A stretch of DNA of 64,000 bases from Legionella lansingensis (GTDB lineage: Bacteria > Pseudomonadota > Gammaproteobacteria > Legionellales > Legionellaceae). A program made the translations under genes and the position numbers. The notes below the pieces were generated by a model. It did not search any database, was not told where the DNA came from, and saw only the letters and a list, made by a program, of their open reading frames with translations. Shown here piece after piece: positions 35,801-46,093 of the stretch (position 1 is its first letter; each line of letters begins with the position of its first letter). The stretch spans positions 124,001-188,000 of the forward strand of contig NZ_LT906451.1 of the NCBI RefSeq assembly GCF_900187355.1, given 5' to 3'.

Positions 35801-36004
35801 TTATTTTTGCGAGTCTTTTTTGTTCTCTTGAGGAGGGGTACTTTCCTGAACGATGCGTAAAGCCCATATGCTCGCAGGGATCCAGCCAATCACGGAGGCT
35901 TGCATGACTAAGGCAACCAAAGCTCCGCCAGGGTTATCGTCTAGCAGTAAAATAATCCACGGAAAAAAAACAGCGATAAACATCCAAAAAAGTCGACCAA
36001 GCAT
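35801..36004 (-). CDS. YqaE/Pmp3-like small membrane protein
   Basis: A 67-residue protein with two hydrophobic segments: LFWMFIAVFFPWIILLLDD and VALVMQASVIGWIPASIWAL, in the Pmp3/YqaE pattern ('FFP', then 'G(Y/W)IP(G/A)..-A'). The conserved cytoplasmic-side tail is basic and short. Members affect membrane potential and salt tolerance. It probably forms a unit with dapB. Start ATG at 36004. Confidence 0.65.
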   Translation of the reverse strand: MLGRLFWMFIAVFFPWIILLLDDNPGGALVALVMQASVIGWIPASIWALRIVQESTPPQENKKDSQK

Positions 36005-36084
36005 TGCTAGTTTACCTTATATTGAATTATTTAGAAGTATACAATATTGATTTAATTTACAGTATATCTCTTTTTGGCGCTTAG

Positions 36085-36222
36085 CGAATTTTTGGACAAT
36101 TAATTTTAATTAGAAACCCAGGAAAAGATTGCCACCATAATAAAGGCGAACCACCCACGGAATTGGCAACTTATGCAACAGCTCATATTTTGTCGACTCG
36201 GGTTGGGGATGAGTTATTACAT
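36085..36222 (+). pseudogene. Possible gene remnant
   Basis: In one plus frame 36085-36222 reads PGKDCHHNKGEPPTELATYA then TAHILSTRVGDELLH*, preceded by a stop. The residue mix is protein-like, and a further frame continues after the stop (MSYYISRHK). No start codon and no known family recognised. It may be a broken gene or chance. Confidence 0.2.
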
Positions 36223-36228
36223 TAGCCG

Positions 36229-36948
36229 TCATAAGTTAGGAGGTGACAAACCTTCCTCATGTTCCTCTTGAACATCCTTTTGTTTATCAGAACTTTTCAG
36301 AGAATTAAGAGTGTCTTGAAATGATTCATCAGCTTTCTTAAGGAATTCTGACTTTTCCATTTTGGGCTCACCGTTCATTGCATGTGATTTATGTGTTCCC
36401 CAGGTTTCATTAAATCTATCTTTTTCGTCTTTTGCCAAGCAATCTGAATACATATTTGCAAGCTTGTTTATGTTTGAGTTTTCATTTTTAAGGTTTTCAG
36501 TTGGACGATTAATCCAAGTAATTTGAAATACTGCAGGTGGTCCAGGATCATAATGTGTCTGCACATTATCAGCATCAACATTTAACCCAAGCCCTCTCAT
36601 TAAATTAAACATTAAATCTTTTCCAGCTTCTTTCCCCTTCGCTGGATGTTTTTTATCGCTTAATAATGATCTAAAAACATCTTCTATTCCATTCTGAAAC
36701 TTTGAGTCGATCTCCTGTGATCTTTTTTTAATTTCATCTTCTATGAATTTCTTTTTTTCTACCAATTGTACTGGATTTGGGAATCTCCTTTCTGCCTCTT
36801 CCAGTATTTTTTTTGCAGCCCTTTCCCCATCCTCCCCACCAAAAACATAAGCCATTTGGTTAACATACGCATCATCTTGAAATTGATATCCTTCAAATTC
36901 CATACCGTCTTTTGTTTTTTTTATTGCCTTTCTTTTAAGGGGGGGCAT
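36229..36948 (-). CDS. Unknown hydrophilic protein, effector candidate
   Basis: A 239-residue protein with no recognised domain. It is highly charged: N-terminal MPPLKRKAIKKTKDG, a middle with KKILEEAERRF and KKKFIEDEIKKRSQEID (coiled-coil-like), and C-terminus KDVQEEHEEGLSPPNL, an acidic 'E-block' like those at the end of Dot/Icm substrates. Strong RBS AGGAGG before the ATG and TATAAT about 40 bp upstream (36984-36989). Locally AT-rich. A single gene. Translocation is inferred only. Confidence 0.65.
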   Translation of the reverse strand: MPPLKRKAIKKTKDGMEFEGYQFQDDAYVNQMAYVFGGEDGERAAKKILEEAERRFPNPVQLVEKKKFIEDEIKKRSQEIDSKFQNGIEDVFRSLLSDKKHPAKGKEAGKDLMFNLMRGLGLNVDADNVQTHYDPGPPAVFQITWINRPTENLKNENSNINKLANMYSDCLAKDEKDRFNETWGTHKSHAMNGEPKMEKSEFLKKADESFQDTLNSLKSSDKQKDVQEEHEEGLSPPNL

Positions 36949-36990
36949 AATAACCTCCTATGTTTAATCAATCCGGCTAATTCATATTAT

Positions 36991-37042
36991 AGGCAACGTC
37001 CCTAACGTTTTTCATTCTGGAAAAACGTTAGGGATGTTGCCT
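36991..37042. repeat. 22-bp-stem hairpin between divergent genes
   Basis: AGGCAACGTCCCTAACGTTTTT (36991-37012) and its near-perfect complement (37021-37042) leave an 8-nt loop; one base pair is G/T. It lies between the unknown protein at 36229 and the ProQ/FinO gene, which are divergent, so it is neither's terminator. It is probably a mobile palindrome. Confidence 0.55.
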
Positions 37043-37194
37043 AGTCATTTGGTCGCATTTTTTCTGAAATTTTAGCTAAGGAATAGGCTTGCAAATGGGG
37101 AGTAAACGCTGTACATTGTATGCGCATTTCCTCAGAGATTTTTATTTTTCCATTGTATGGCAAACTACAACCCTTATCATTATCCGAACCTTGC

Positions 37195-37222
37195 TTCAAT
37201 TCAGCGTTGTCTTTGCTATAAC
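37195..37222 (+). promoter_or_regulatory. Putative promoter of the ProQ/FinO gene
   Basis: TTCAAT (37195-37200), 16-nt spacer, TATAAC (37217-37222), ending 29 bp before the start codon at 37252. A plausible sigma-70 match read by eye. Confidence 0.4.
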
Positions 37223-37251
37223 ATTACGATTTATTTAACAAAGGTAGTAGC

Positions 37252-37908
37252 ATGAGAAGGCAAGAACTTCATCCCCGCACCGCAATACTTAACAAAGCAC
37301 AAAAAAATAAATCCAAAAAAGCTCGTAACGAGGCTTTATTGTGGCTCACAGCTACTTTTCCGCAAGCGTTTGACAACACGTTAAGGATTCGTCCGTTAAA
37401 AATGGGCATCATGAATGATATCTTAGCCTTTGCGGATAAGGCAGCCGAGTTTGGTATATCAAAAAGTAAACTGCGGGAAGCCGTTGTTTTATTTACGCGA
37501 CGGATTGATTATTTAACTTGTCTTAAAGCACGTGAAATGCGAATTGATTTACAAGGCAATCCTGTAAGTCTGGTAACTGAGGATGAAGCAGAAAGAGCGG
37601 CTATTAAAATCAAAAAACGTGTGGAAAAAAGTACTCGTAACATGCGCAAAGCCACTCCAGGAAAAACCACTCAAATGCAATTTAGCTCAAAACCATCTTC
37701 TCAACAATCCGACGACTCTGGTTCGTTAGAACCAGTATCTTATTTCCCGGAGCGTGCACCAGCTTTCAGTGTGCAAAATTCGCCAACTCCTGCCCGTCCC
37801 GCTGTTGTTGTTAAACATAAGATCTCTCGGCAATTTGATCCGGATGCTGTTGCGCGCTTAAAAGAAAAATTAGGTTTATCGCGCAAGACACATGAAACGG
37901 CAGATTAG
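37252..37908 (+). CDS. rocC: ProQ/FinO-family RNA chaperone, RocC-like
   Basis: A 218-residue protein. Residues about 23-115 hold the FinO/ProQ domain: ALLWLTATFPQAFDNTLRIRPLKMGIMNDIL, KSKLREAVVLFTRRIDYLTC. An Arg/Lys- and Ser/Pro-rich tail follows. Such proteins bind structured small RNAs. In L. pneumophila RocC, with the RNA RocR, represses competence genes; as I recall that gene also lies near pyk-pgk-gap-tkt, which supports the symbol. The RocR gene is not seen in this window. Confidence 0.75.
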   Translation: MRRQELHPRTAILNKAQKNKSKKARNEALLWLTATFPQAFDNTLRIRPLKMGIMNDILAFADKAAEFGISKSKLREAVVLFTRRIDYLTCLKAREMRIDLQGNPVSLVTEDEAERAAIKIKKRVEKSTRNMRKATPGKTTQMQFSSKPSSQQSDDSGSLEPVSYFPERAPAFSVQNSPTPARPAVVVKHKISRQFDPDAVARLKEKLGLSRKTHETAD

Positions 37909-37981
37909 TTTGATCTTTTTAGCTTCTCTTAAGTCCGGCGGCAACAAATAATTTGACGCTTTGACGCAATTCAGCAATGCG

Positions 37982-38758
37982 TTAAAACCAGCTCAAGAAA
38001 GCGTCCTTAACATGTTCAATGGCGCGACGAATTTTTTGTTCTGGCCGAGCTCTAAATGAATTCTTATTGAAAAAATACTCTACACCTTCAGGAGATTGCT
38101 CAGAAAAAAAATAATTAAACACGCAACATCGAGGTGCGTCACATAGAACTGGGTTTACAGCATGCCATGATGTACGATTTGTTTCCATGACAACCAGGCG
38201 ATTAAAAAGACTAGGCACAATAATGCGATTTTTGATCTCTTTGTCCCATAGTTCAAAATTCCCACCATTTTCAAGCCGCCAATTAGGAGACACATAATAA
38301 AGTACATTAACTGTTCGATAGTATTTCCTATCTACGTCATGCGAATTATCTAAATGAGGATTAAGAAAATACCCCTTGAGTAATGTACTAATTCCACCAG
38401 CAAACCGTGATCTATCAGGAATTTGGTTTTTAATCTCTGTTATCTCTTCAATCACAGCGACAACGCGAGGATCTTGAATGGCAGAATTAATATCTCGCAA
38501 TAAGCTGGATACATCCTTTAAGTGGCTGTATTTTAACTTTAATTTTCCAGAAATTCTTAGTAGATGCATTTCACTTGGCTTGGGAAAATTAGCGTAAATT
38601 CTCTCAGCAATTTCGGTTGGAAGAAGATTATCAAGTGCAAAATGACGAGCAACGTTTATATGATGCTCAGAAAAGAACTCTCGTTTCAACTGCTCCTTCG
38701 TTTCATTTAATCTTTTTATGATCAGATCCGTTAATTGACTTCTTATATTGGTTGCCAT
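37982..38758 (-). CDS. 2-oxoglutarate/Fe(II)-dependent oxygenase
   Basis: A 258-residue protein. The iron site is H-x-D in YFLNPHLDNSHDVDRKY with the distal His in TNRTSWHAVNPV; YYVSPNWRLENGGNFELW is the family strand between them. The distance and the NGG turn fit prolyl-4-hydroxylase-like oxygenases. The N-terminal 90 residues are helical. The substrate is unknown. It sits between rocC and pyk on the minus strand. Confidence 0.8.
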   Translation of the reverse strand: MATNIRSQLTDLIIKRLNETKEQLKREFFSEHHINVARHFALDNLLPTEIAERIYANFPKPSEMHLLRISGKLKLKYSHLKDVSSLLRDINSAIQDPRVVAVIEEITEIKNQIPDRSRFAGGISTLLKGYFLNPHLDNSHDVDRKYYRTVNVLYYVSPNWRLENGGNFELWDKEIKNRIIVPSLFNRLVVMETNRTSWHAVNPVLCDAPRCCVFNYFFSEQSPEGVEYFFNKNSFRARPEQKIRRAIEHVKDAFLSWF

Positions 38759-38836
38759 TTTAAATCATCTTATCTATGTATTTATTGATATATAGGAGAT
38801 AAGGAAGCAGTCTGCAAGCTACGTTGAATGATAGGA

Positions 38837-40264
38837 CTATGTTGTCGCTTTTACAATTTGCATGGAGTTCGTGCCACCAGGTTCGCCAATTTTATGTCCT
38901 CTTGTTAATAGGACATAGCCATTTTGTGTAACTAATCTCTTATCCACTAGGAATTTGATCACTTCTTCATTAAGACGTTCCTGTGAGAAAGAATGATAAT
39001 CAAGATAAATGGGAAAAACATTATTTACTAGGCTAAGTCGACCGACTGTACGTCGATTTGCTGTAACGGCATAAATGGGGACAAGGCTATGTTGTCGAGA
39101 CATCCAAATGGCTGTGGCCCCAGATTCTGTCAAAGCAACGATGGCTTTAATTGGAAAATGATTAGCAGCATGCATGGTAGCCATCGCAATGGCTTGATCT
39201 GCTCGCTGATAATGACACGTTTCATTCTCGGCATTATAAAAAAAACTTGCATGTTTTTCAGCGCTTCGACATATCTTATCCACCATTGTAATCACTTTGA
39301 CTGGATAACTACCTGTGGCTGTTTCTGCCGAGAGCATAACTGCATCAGTGCCATCCAGAATCGCATTAGCTACATCAGATACTTCAGCTCGAGTGGGTTG
39401 TGGCTGGTGAATCATTGACTCCATCATCTGCGTGGCGGTAATCACTACTTTGTCCAAGCGTCGGCTTTGCTCAATAATTCTTTTTTGGATGGCTGGAACC
39501 TCTGCTGGTCCAATTTCAACACCCAAGTCTCCACGTGCTACCATCACTGCATCGACGGCATTGATAATTTCTGTGAGATGTTGTAGGGCTTCGGTTCGCT
39601 CGATTTTGGCAATGATAGGAATATCTCTTGCTCCAAGTTTGGATAGTAAGCCACGAGCTTCTTCAATATCCTGAGCATCTTTAACGAAAGAAAGAGTAAG
39701 ATAATCCACATCTAAATCGATGGCGATTTGTAAATCTTTTTTATCTTTGCTGGTTAAAGCCCGTGCTGCAAGACCACCGCCTTTGCGATTAAGCCCTTTA
39801 TTGCTATACAAGGTCCCGCCTTCAATAACTTTACAATGAATGAGAGGAGGTGAAACAGTTACAACGTTTAGTTCGATTAGGCCGTCATCAAGCAATAGAT
39901 GATCACCGGCCTTGAGTTCATGGCATAAATTATGATAGGCAACAGAAACAGATTGTTCATCTCCTAATTCTTGCTTGCTACAATTAAGAGTGAAGTCTTG
40001 GCCGTTTATTAGCTTGATCTTATTCTCTTTAAACCGCCCAATGCGAAGTTTAGGGCCCTGCAAATCGGCCATTATGGCTAGAGGATGATTAAGCTCATTT
40101 GCGATAGCACGAGCTTCGCTAACCATGTCTCGAATGTCACCATTGATATGCGAAAAATTAATACGCAGAACATTTACGCCTGTTCTTAGCATCGCATGGA
40201 GCACTGCAGCATCCTTGCAAGCAGGACCTAAGGTTGCCACAATTTTAGTGCGACGCAGTGGCAT
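38837..40264 (-). CDS. pyk: Pyruvate kinase
   Basis: A 475-residue glycolytic enzyme converting PEP and ADP to pyruvate and ATP. Signature blocks [22 protein letters not shown], the active-site [10 protein letters not shown] and [12 protein letters not shown], and [15 protein letters not shown]. It overlaps the end of pgk by 20 bp, so it is coupled to the gap-pgk-pyk unit. Confidence 0.96.
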   Translation of the reverse strand: MPLRRTKIVATLGPACKDAAVLHAMLRTGVNVLRINFSHINGDIRDMVSEARAIANELNHPLAIMADLQGPKLRIGRFKENKIKLINGQDFTLNCSKQELGDEQSVSVAYHNLCHELKAGDHLLLDDGLIELNVVTVSPPLIHCKVIEGGTLYSNKGLNRKGGGLAARALTSKDKKDLQIAIDLDVDYLTLSFVKDAQDIEEARGLLSKLGARDIPIIAKIERTEALQHLTEIINAVDAVMVARGDLGVEIGPAEVPAIQKRIIEQSRRLDKVVITATQMMESMIHQPQPTRAEVSDVANAILDGTDAVMLSAETATGSYPVKVITMVDKICRSAEKHASFFYNAENETCHYQRADQAIAMATMHAANHFPIKAIVALTESGATAIWMSRQHSLVPIYAVTANRRTVGRLSLVNNVFPIYLDYHSFSQERLNEEVIKFLVDKRLVTQNGYVLLTRGHKIGEPGGTNSMQIVKATT

Positions 40265-41435
40265 GGGCGCGCTCTTCTAAAATGGCAACAGCAGGTAGCT
40301 TCTTCCCTTCAAGGAATTCTAAAAAAGCACCACCACCTGTTGATATATAGGAAATCTGCTGAGTTAAGTCATATTGATCAATGGCTGCTAACGTGTCACC
40401 GCCACCAGCAATCGAAAAAGCGTCACTATTTGCAATGGCAATAGCTAGAGCTCGCGTACCGTAAGCAAATTGGGGAAATTCAAAGACGCCTACAGGACCA
40501 TTCCAAATGATGGTCTTCGCTGCATCAATGATATCTACATAGTCACTCACGGTGTTAGGACCTATATCCATAATCATGTCGTCTTTGGCAACATTGCTAA
40601 GTGCCTTATTAAAGGCAGGACAACTGTCGGAAAACGATTTGCCAACCACTACATCGCTTGGCAAAGGAATTTCGCAGCCTTTTTCAGCAGCTAATTCTAA
40701 AATGGCTCGAGCTTCATCGAGTAAGTCTTCTTCGCATAGGGAAACCCCGATTTCATAACCCCTGGCTTTGAGGAAGGTATTGGCAATACCACCACCCGGA
40801 ATGAGAACGTCAACCATTGTCACCAATTGCTTAAGCAAACTTAACTTACTTGAAACCTTGGCTCCACCCACAATAGCCACGATGGGTTTCTCAGGAGCTT
40901 TCAGCACGTGCTCCAGAGCATCTAATTCATTAACTAAAAGAGGTCCTGCTACGGCAAGAGGAGCAAATTTTGCAACCCCATGTGTGGAGGCTTGAGCACG
41001 GTGAGCAGTTCCAAAGGCATCCATAACAAAGATGTCACATAAACTAGCCAATCGTTTAGCTAGAGCATCATTATTGGTTTTCTCCCCAACATTAAATCGT
41101 ACATTTTCGCAAACGACCAGTTCGCCAGGATTGGCCTCAACACCATCCAAGTAATCAGTCACAAAGCGGACAGGGTAATCTAAGTTGGCTGCCAAATAAT
41201 CCGCAATGGGTTGAAGAGAAAACCGTTTCTCGAATTTACCTTCCTCTGGTCTCCCAAGATGGGATAGGACCATGACAGCCGCATTGGCATCTAATGCAGC
41301 CTGGATGGTTGGCAGTGCAGCCCTTAAACGTTGATCACTGGTAATAATGCCATCTTTAATTGGAACATTTAAATCTTCACGAATTAGTAAGCGTTTGCCA
41401 TCGAGACTTATCTCACTCATTTTAATTGGATTCAT
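40245..41435 (-). CDS. pgk: Phosphoglycerate kinase
   Basis: A 396-residue protein with [37 protein letters not shown] and the nucleotide GGGDTLAA motif. It makes ATP and 3-phosphoglycerate from 1,3-bisphosphoglycerate. It starts 9 bp after the gap stop. Confidence 0.97.
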   Translation of the reverse strand: MNPIKMSEISLDGKRLLIREDLNVPIKDGIITSDQRLRAALPTIQAALDANAAVMVLSHLGRPEEGKFEKRFSLQPIADYLAANLDYPVRFVTDYLDGVEANPGELVVCENVRFNVGEKTNNDALAKRLASLCDIFVMDAFGTAHRAQASTHGVAKFAPLAVAGPLLVNELDALEHVLKAPEKPIVAIVGGAKVSSKLSLLKQLVTMVDVLIPGGGIANTFLKARGYEIGVSLCEEDLLDEARAILELAAEKGCEIPLPSDVVVGKSFSDSCPAFNKALSNVAKDDMIMDIGPNTVSDYVDIIDAAKTIIWNGPVGVFEFPQFAYGTRALAIAIANSDAFSIAGGGDTLAAIDQYDLTQQISYISTGGGAFLEFLEGKKLPAVAILEERAHATASH

Positions 41436-41444
41436 TGTCCACCT

Positions 41445-42437
41445 TTAACGATTCATCATGAATTGGGCTGTGTCTAGCATGCGATTGGAGAAACCCCATT
41501 CATTATCATACCAGGCTACTACTTTAACTAAATTACCTAACACTTTGGTTTGTGTTGTATCAAAAACCGCTGACGCAGGATAATGATTAAAATCGCAAGA
41601 TACTAAAGGTTCCTCACAAATATGTAGGATATCGCTTTTTGCTTTGCGCATAATCTCATTCACTTCAGCAACAGCTGTCTCGCGTTTAGCAGTGAAGGTT
41701 AAATCAACCACAGAAACATTGAGCGTTGGCACCCGCATGGCAAAACCATCCAATTTACCGGCTAACTCAGGGATCACCAACCCGACGGCGCTGGCAGCTC
41801 CGGTTTTTGTTGGGATGATGGATTGAGTGGCAGACCGTGCACGACGCAGGTCGCTATGGCTGCCATCCAGTAGCATTTGGTCTTTGGTATAAGCGTGAAC
41901 TGTATTGACTAATCCATATTCAATCCCTAACGCGTCATGTAAAACTTTAACCACAGGTGCTAGACAATTCGTAGTGCATGAGGCATTAGAAACAATAATA
42001 TCCGTAGCTTGTATGGTCTGATGGTTAACCCCATACACAATCGTTGCATCAGAATTCTTGCCTGGGGCTGATATGAGAACCTTTTTTGCACCTGCTTTGA
42101 CATGTTGCATGGCCGCGTCACGTTGGGTGAAGTGCCCCGTGCATTCAAGTACTAAATCGATATCTAACTCTCCCCAGGGCAAAGCATTTGGATCGCGTTC
42201 TGCTATTACGCGAATGGGGTGGCCATCAATGACAAGCTTGTCACCATCAATGCTCACTTGACTTGCAAAGCGCCCATGCGTGGAGTCATAGCGGGTCAAA
42301 TGAGCGGTTGTTTCTATGCCAGCTAAGTCATTAATTGCGACAACATTAAATTCATGTTGCCGTTTATATTCAAAAATGGAGCGTAAAATACAGCGGCCAA
42401 TACGACCGTAACCATTTATTGCGACGCGTATCGTCAT
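41445..42437 (-). CDS. gap: Glyceraldehyde-3-phosphate dehydrogenase (type I)
   Basis: A 330-residue protein. NAD site [11 protein letters not shown], catalytic Cys in [13 protein letters not shown], then the substrate loop and [12 protein letters not shown] at the C-terminus. It lies between tkt and pgk, with gaps of 39 and 9 bp. Confidence 0.97.
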   Translation of the reverse strand: MTIRVAINGYGRIGRCILRSIFEYKRQHEFNVVAINDLAGIETTAHLTRYDSTHGRFASQVSIDGDKLVIDGHPIRVIAERDPNALPWGELDIDLVLECTGHFTQRDAAMQHVKAGAKKVLISAPGKNSDATIVYGVNHQTIQATDIIVSNASCTTNCLAPVVKVLHDALGIEYGLVNTVHAYTKDQMLLDGSHSDLRRARSATQSIIPTKTGAASAVGLVIPELAGKLDGFAMRVPTLNVSVVDLTFTAKRETAVAEVNEIMRKAKSDILHICEEPLVSCDFNHYPASAVFDTTQTKVLGNLVKVVAWYDNEWGFSNRMLDTAQFMMNR

Positions 42438-42476
42438 ACTACTTCTCCGAAATTACAGTGACTCGCGTTGTGCAAG

Positions 42477-44468
42477 TCAGTTACATAGTTTTTTTAAGGC
42501 AGAAACCAGATGTTCAACAGTGATGCCTAAATAGGCAAATGCATCGGTGGCTTTCGCCGACACACCAAAACGGTCAAGGCCGATAACAGTGCCATCCAAC
42601 CCTACAAATCGGTACCAATAATTTGTGGCGGCCGCTTCAATAGCAACTCGTTTACGGACAGCATTGGGTAAAACCTCTTCTTGATAAGCCAAATCTTGAG
42701 AAAGAAAGCGTTCGGCGCAGGGCATGGAGACAACTCTAATTTCTTTACCGAGGGTCTTCATTTCCTGGGCCGCCGCTAAAGCAAGTTGGACTTCTGAGCC
42801 TGTTGCCAACACAATGGCATCCGGAGTACCTTGGCAATCCTTAAGAATATAACCCCCTTTCTTGATATATTCTGTTTGCTTCTTATCATGCTGTAATGCA
42901 GGTAAATTTTGTCGTGATAATAACAGGGCAGAAGGGCCGTTGTGACGCTCAAGGGCTAGTTGCCAGGCAACCGCAGTTTCCATAAGATCGGCAGGGCGCC
43001 AAACATGTATATTTGGTGTCATCCGTAGCATAGCAGCATGTTCAATGGGTTGATGAGTAGGACCATCTTCTCCTAAACCAATGGAATCATGAGTCAGTAC
43101 ATAAATTACCCGTTGGTGCATTAAAGCGCTTAGGCGTACAGCATTACGAGCATAATCTGTAAATACTAAAAAGGTGCCGCCATAGGGAATGATGCCTCCA
43201 TGTAAAGCCAAGCCATTCATAATTGCTGCCATAGCAAATTCACGCACACCGTAATAGAGATAATTACCTGAAAAATCGCCAGGAGTGATGGCTTTGCTGC
43301 CGGACCAGTCTGTATTGTTGGAGCCCGTTAAATCAGCCGATCCTCCTAACATTTCGGGTAGAAGTTTTGCGAATGTTTCGATACATTGCTGGGAGCTTTT
43401 CCTTGTCGCTTGTGCTTTCTCATTGAGACGACATTGTTCAATAAATGAGGCTGCAGCGTTGGCCCACTCGTCAGGTAAATCCCCATTGATCCGACGCAGG
43501 AACTCATGGTAGTCATTTGAGTATTGCTGCTGATAGGCATGACAGGTTGTCAGCCAACGGGCTTCGTCATGCTGTCCTTGCTCAACATGGTTCCATTTGG
43601 CATACACAGCATCGGGGATAACAAATGCGGGATGTGGCCAGTTAAAGGTTTCGCGAACCTTGCTGACTCCAGAGGCTCCTAAGGGAGCTCCATGGGATTT
43701 TTCACTGCCTGCAGCCGGTGAGCCATAACCAATAATGGTCTTGCAAATAATTAAGCTGGGTTTCCCCGTTTCTTGTCGCGCTTGTACAATGGCATTTTCA
43801 ATTGCTTGAGGATCATGGCCGTCAATTGGTCCAATAACTTGCCAATGATAAGCTTTGAAGCGCGAAGCAGTATCATCCATAAACCAAGACGCCACTTTGC
43901 CATCGATGGAAATCCCGTTGTCATCGTAGAAGACAATCAACTTTCCGAGACCTAACGTTCCTGCCAGAGAACATGCTTCATGAGAGATACCTTCCATCAT
44001 GCAGCCATCACCAGCGAAGGCATAAGTATAGTGATTAACTAATTCCAGACCAGGACGATTAAATTGTGTGGCCAATACTCGTTCGGCAATGGCCATGCCC
44101 ACAGAATTAGCAAGTCCTTGACCTAAAGGGCCAGTGGTGGTTTCCACACCAGGGGTATCATGCTCAGGATGCCCAGGAGTTTTGGAATTTAGCTGCCTGA
44201 AATGCTTTATCTCATCGATACTTAAATCATACCCAGTTAAATGGAGCAAAGAGTACAAGAGCATTGACCCATGACCATTAGACAACACAAAACGATCGCG
44301 ATCAAACCACCTGGGATTTGTGGGATTATGCTTGAGGAACTTTTTCCAAAGCACAGTGGCAATTTCTGCCATCCCTAAAGGCATGCCAGGGTGCCCAGAT
44401 TGTGCCTGCTCGACGGCATCGATACTTAAAAAGCGGATGGCATTGATTAAATCATTGGAAACACTCAT
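42477..44468 (-). CDS. tkt: Transketolase
   Basis: About 663 residues, normal for TktA. ThDP/Mg motif [13 protein letters not shown] with FYDDNG, and pyrimidine-site block [12 protein letters not shown]. It moves two-carbon units in the pentose phosphate path and links to glycolysis through gap. An upstream ATG (44489) lacks an RBS; the ATG at 44468 follows AAGAG and gives [14 protein letters not shown]. It heads tkt-gap-pgk-pyk. Confidence 0.95.
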   Translation of the reverse strand: MSVSNDLINAIRFLSIDAVEQAQSGHPGMPLGMAEIATVLWKKFLKHNPTNPRWFDRDRFVLSNGHGSMLLYSLLHLTGYDLSIDEIKHFRQLNSKTPGHPEHDTPGVETTTGPLGQGLANSVGMAIAERVLATQFNRPGLELVNHYTYAFAGDGCMMEGISHEACSLAGTLGLGKLIVFYDDNGISIDGKVASWFMDDTASRFKAYHWQVIGPIDGHDPQAIENAIVQARQETGKPSLIICKTIIGYGSPAAGSEKSHGAPLGASGVSKVRETFNWPHPAFVIPDAVYAKWNHVEQGQHDEARWLTTCHAYQQQYSNDYHEFLRRINGDLPDEWANAAASFIEQCRLNEKAQATRKSSQQCIETFAKLLPEMLGGSADLTGSNNTDWSGSKAITPGDFSGNYLYYGVREFAMAAIMNGLALHGGIIPYGGTFLVFTDYARNAVRLSALMHQRVIYVLTHDSIGLGEDGPTHQPIEHAAMLRMTPNIHVWRPADLMETAVAWQLALERHNGPSALLLSRQNLPALQHDKKQTEYIKKGGYILKDCQGTPDAIVLATGSEVQLALAAAQEMKTLGKEIRVVSMPCAERFLSQDLAYQEEVLPNAVRKRVAIEAAATNYWYRFVGLDGTVIGLDRFGVSAKATDAFAYLGITVEHLVSALKKLCN

Positions 44469-44667
44469 GGGTACTCTTATGCTATTCATCAGGGGGTCTA
44501 TTGTCGCTCAGAAGACCATAATCGGCAAGGTAGCGATATATTTATTGTAATATTAATGGACAAAAAAATATGCTCTTATTTAAAAATTCAGTAAAAATAG
44601 TTTAAATTTTACTTTTTGTTTATTTTTTGGGATCATTGTCTCGTTAAAAATTAATTTTTAAAATGCT

Positions 44668-46038
44668 ATGGGGATAGCTCTACAACGCATACAATCCAAA
44701 ATTGGTTACGATCCTCCTCCTAAAGCTAGCAGTGGCCGTGAATCGCAATGGGGGTTTAGAGATTTTTTAGCAAAACAAAAACTCGACTATTTTCAACCTT
44801 TCGTTCAGAAACATGCCATTCTTACGTTTGAGTATAGTGTGTTTTGTACCAGGCTTGCTGATCGTTTAATTAAGAGTGGAACACAAAGCGAGACAAGGTC
44901 TATTGAGTGGGAAGAGGAGATTACTGAGCAAGTTGCAGCTGCAATGATGATGGCAGAACTATTGGCTCATATTTATCGCCATTATCTTAGTGTCCCAAGA
45001 GAGGTTAAGCGACTGCTGGATGAACAAAGTATCTATCGCAGCGTCTTAAAAAAAAGAGGCTATCACTTCGACGAAAGCTGTCAGGATAGCATGCCATCGC
45101 CTGGATTTTTCTCACAGAAAGTGAGAAGCACTCATGTTATTTTGAACTGGCCAAGGCTATTTACTGTAAGAATCAGGCGTGTTTTAACCACGTTAATTTT
45201 ATTACCAGAAGCAAAGAAATTTGATCATTTCTGTCGTTTCATCATTTTTGCTGACCGATTTGTAAACCCTGTGCTTACCCATTTGTCCTGGTTGTTTTTT
45301 GTACCTCGATTTGTAACCAATGTATTCTTGCTATTAGAGCATGTCATTCCGGGCTCCTGGTTAGACTCTTATGAGAAAGATCTACCGTGGTATATCCGTG
45401 TACAAGCGCAATTAGAGCAGTGCTGGTTTGAATTAGGAAATGATACTGCCTGGTTGACAGGTGGTTTACTTAATTGTTTTGTATTAACAGGTCCGCTGGC
45501 TCCGGTAGGCATGTATTTGACCATTAGCCTGTTTCTTTTTGATGTGCTTTGGGCGGGGTTGCGAGCATATATTGAGCTTGGTCGTATAAAGGGACTTGAA
45601 GTTGAATATGCCAACCTCTTAAGCTATATGGAGCAAGATGGCACATCAGCTGCGGACCTTGCAGAGTTACAATCGCTGCAAGAGTATTTACAACAACGAA
45701 TGCAATTCGAACATGAAAGGTTAATGCTCAGTGTAGTCAATACAACGGTTTTATTTTTTGGTATGTGTTTTGCGCTCCCGCTACTCACAAATCCTCTCTT
45801 TGCTCTTATTGGCGCTGTTCTTGTTTTAGCGACTACCTGTATTATTTATAATAAGGTTCAGAGCCTTGAAACGAAAAGACCCGTGAACAGAATTATGGAG
45901 TTGCGCCAACCTCAATACGCACTTTTATTAGAAAAAACAGGTATGTTTAAAGAAAATGGAATTAAAGAGGGGACGACCTTAGAGCCCACACAAGGAACGA
46001 TTGTAGGGTTAAGCCCCAGCTCCTTAATAAAGGACTAA
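44668..46038 (+). CDS. Multi-pass membrane protein, unknown
   Basis: A 456-residue protein. The N-terminal 180 residues are soluble-looking and helical (GYDPPPKASSGRESQWGFRD; SVFCTRLADRLIKSG). At least four hydrophobic segments follow (about residues 205-230, 265-300, 350-375, 375-395), then a Thr/Glu tail. The central GNDTAWLTGGLLNCFVLTG and a basic-acidic coiled region (AADLAELQSLQEYLQQRM) stand out. No family recognised. It is divergent from tkt across about 200 bp of AT-rich DNA. Confidence 0.65.
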   Translation: MGIALQRIQSKIGYDPPPKASSGRESQWGFRDFLAKQKLDYFQPFVQKHAILTFEYSVFCTRLADRLIKSGTQSETRSIEWEEEITEQVAAAMMMAELLAHIYRHYLSVPREVKRLLDEQSIYRSVLKKRGYHFDESCQDSMPSPGFFSQKVRSTHVILNWPRLFTVRIRRVLTTLILLPEAKKFDHFCRFIIFADRFVNPVLTHLSWLFFVPRFVTNVFLLLEHVIPGSWLDSYEKDLPWYIRVQAQLEQCWFELGNDTAWLTGGLLNCFVLTGPLAPVGMYLTISLFLFDVLWAGLRAYIELGRIKGLEVEYANLLSYMEQDGTSAADLAELQSLQEYLQQRMQFEHERLMLSVVNTTVLFFGMCFALPLLTNPLFALIGAVLVLATTCIIYNKVQSLETKRPVNRIMELRQPQYALLLEKTGMFKENGIKEGTTLEPTQGTIVGLSPSSLIKD

Positions 46039-46093
46039 TCTGGAGCATCATCATATTCAATGATATTCTAAATGATTTTGCAGGCTGAGAACC

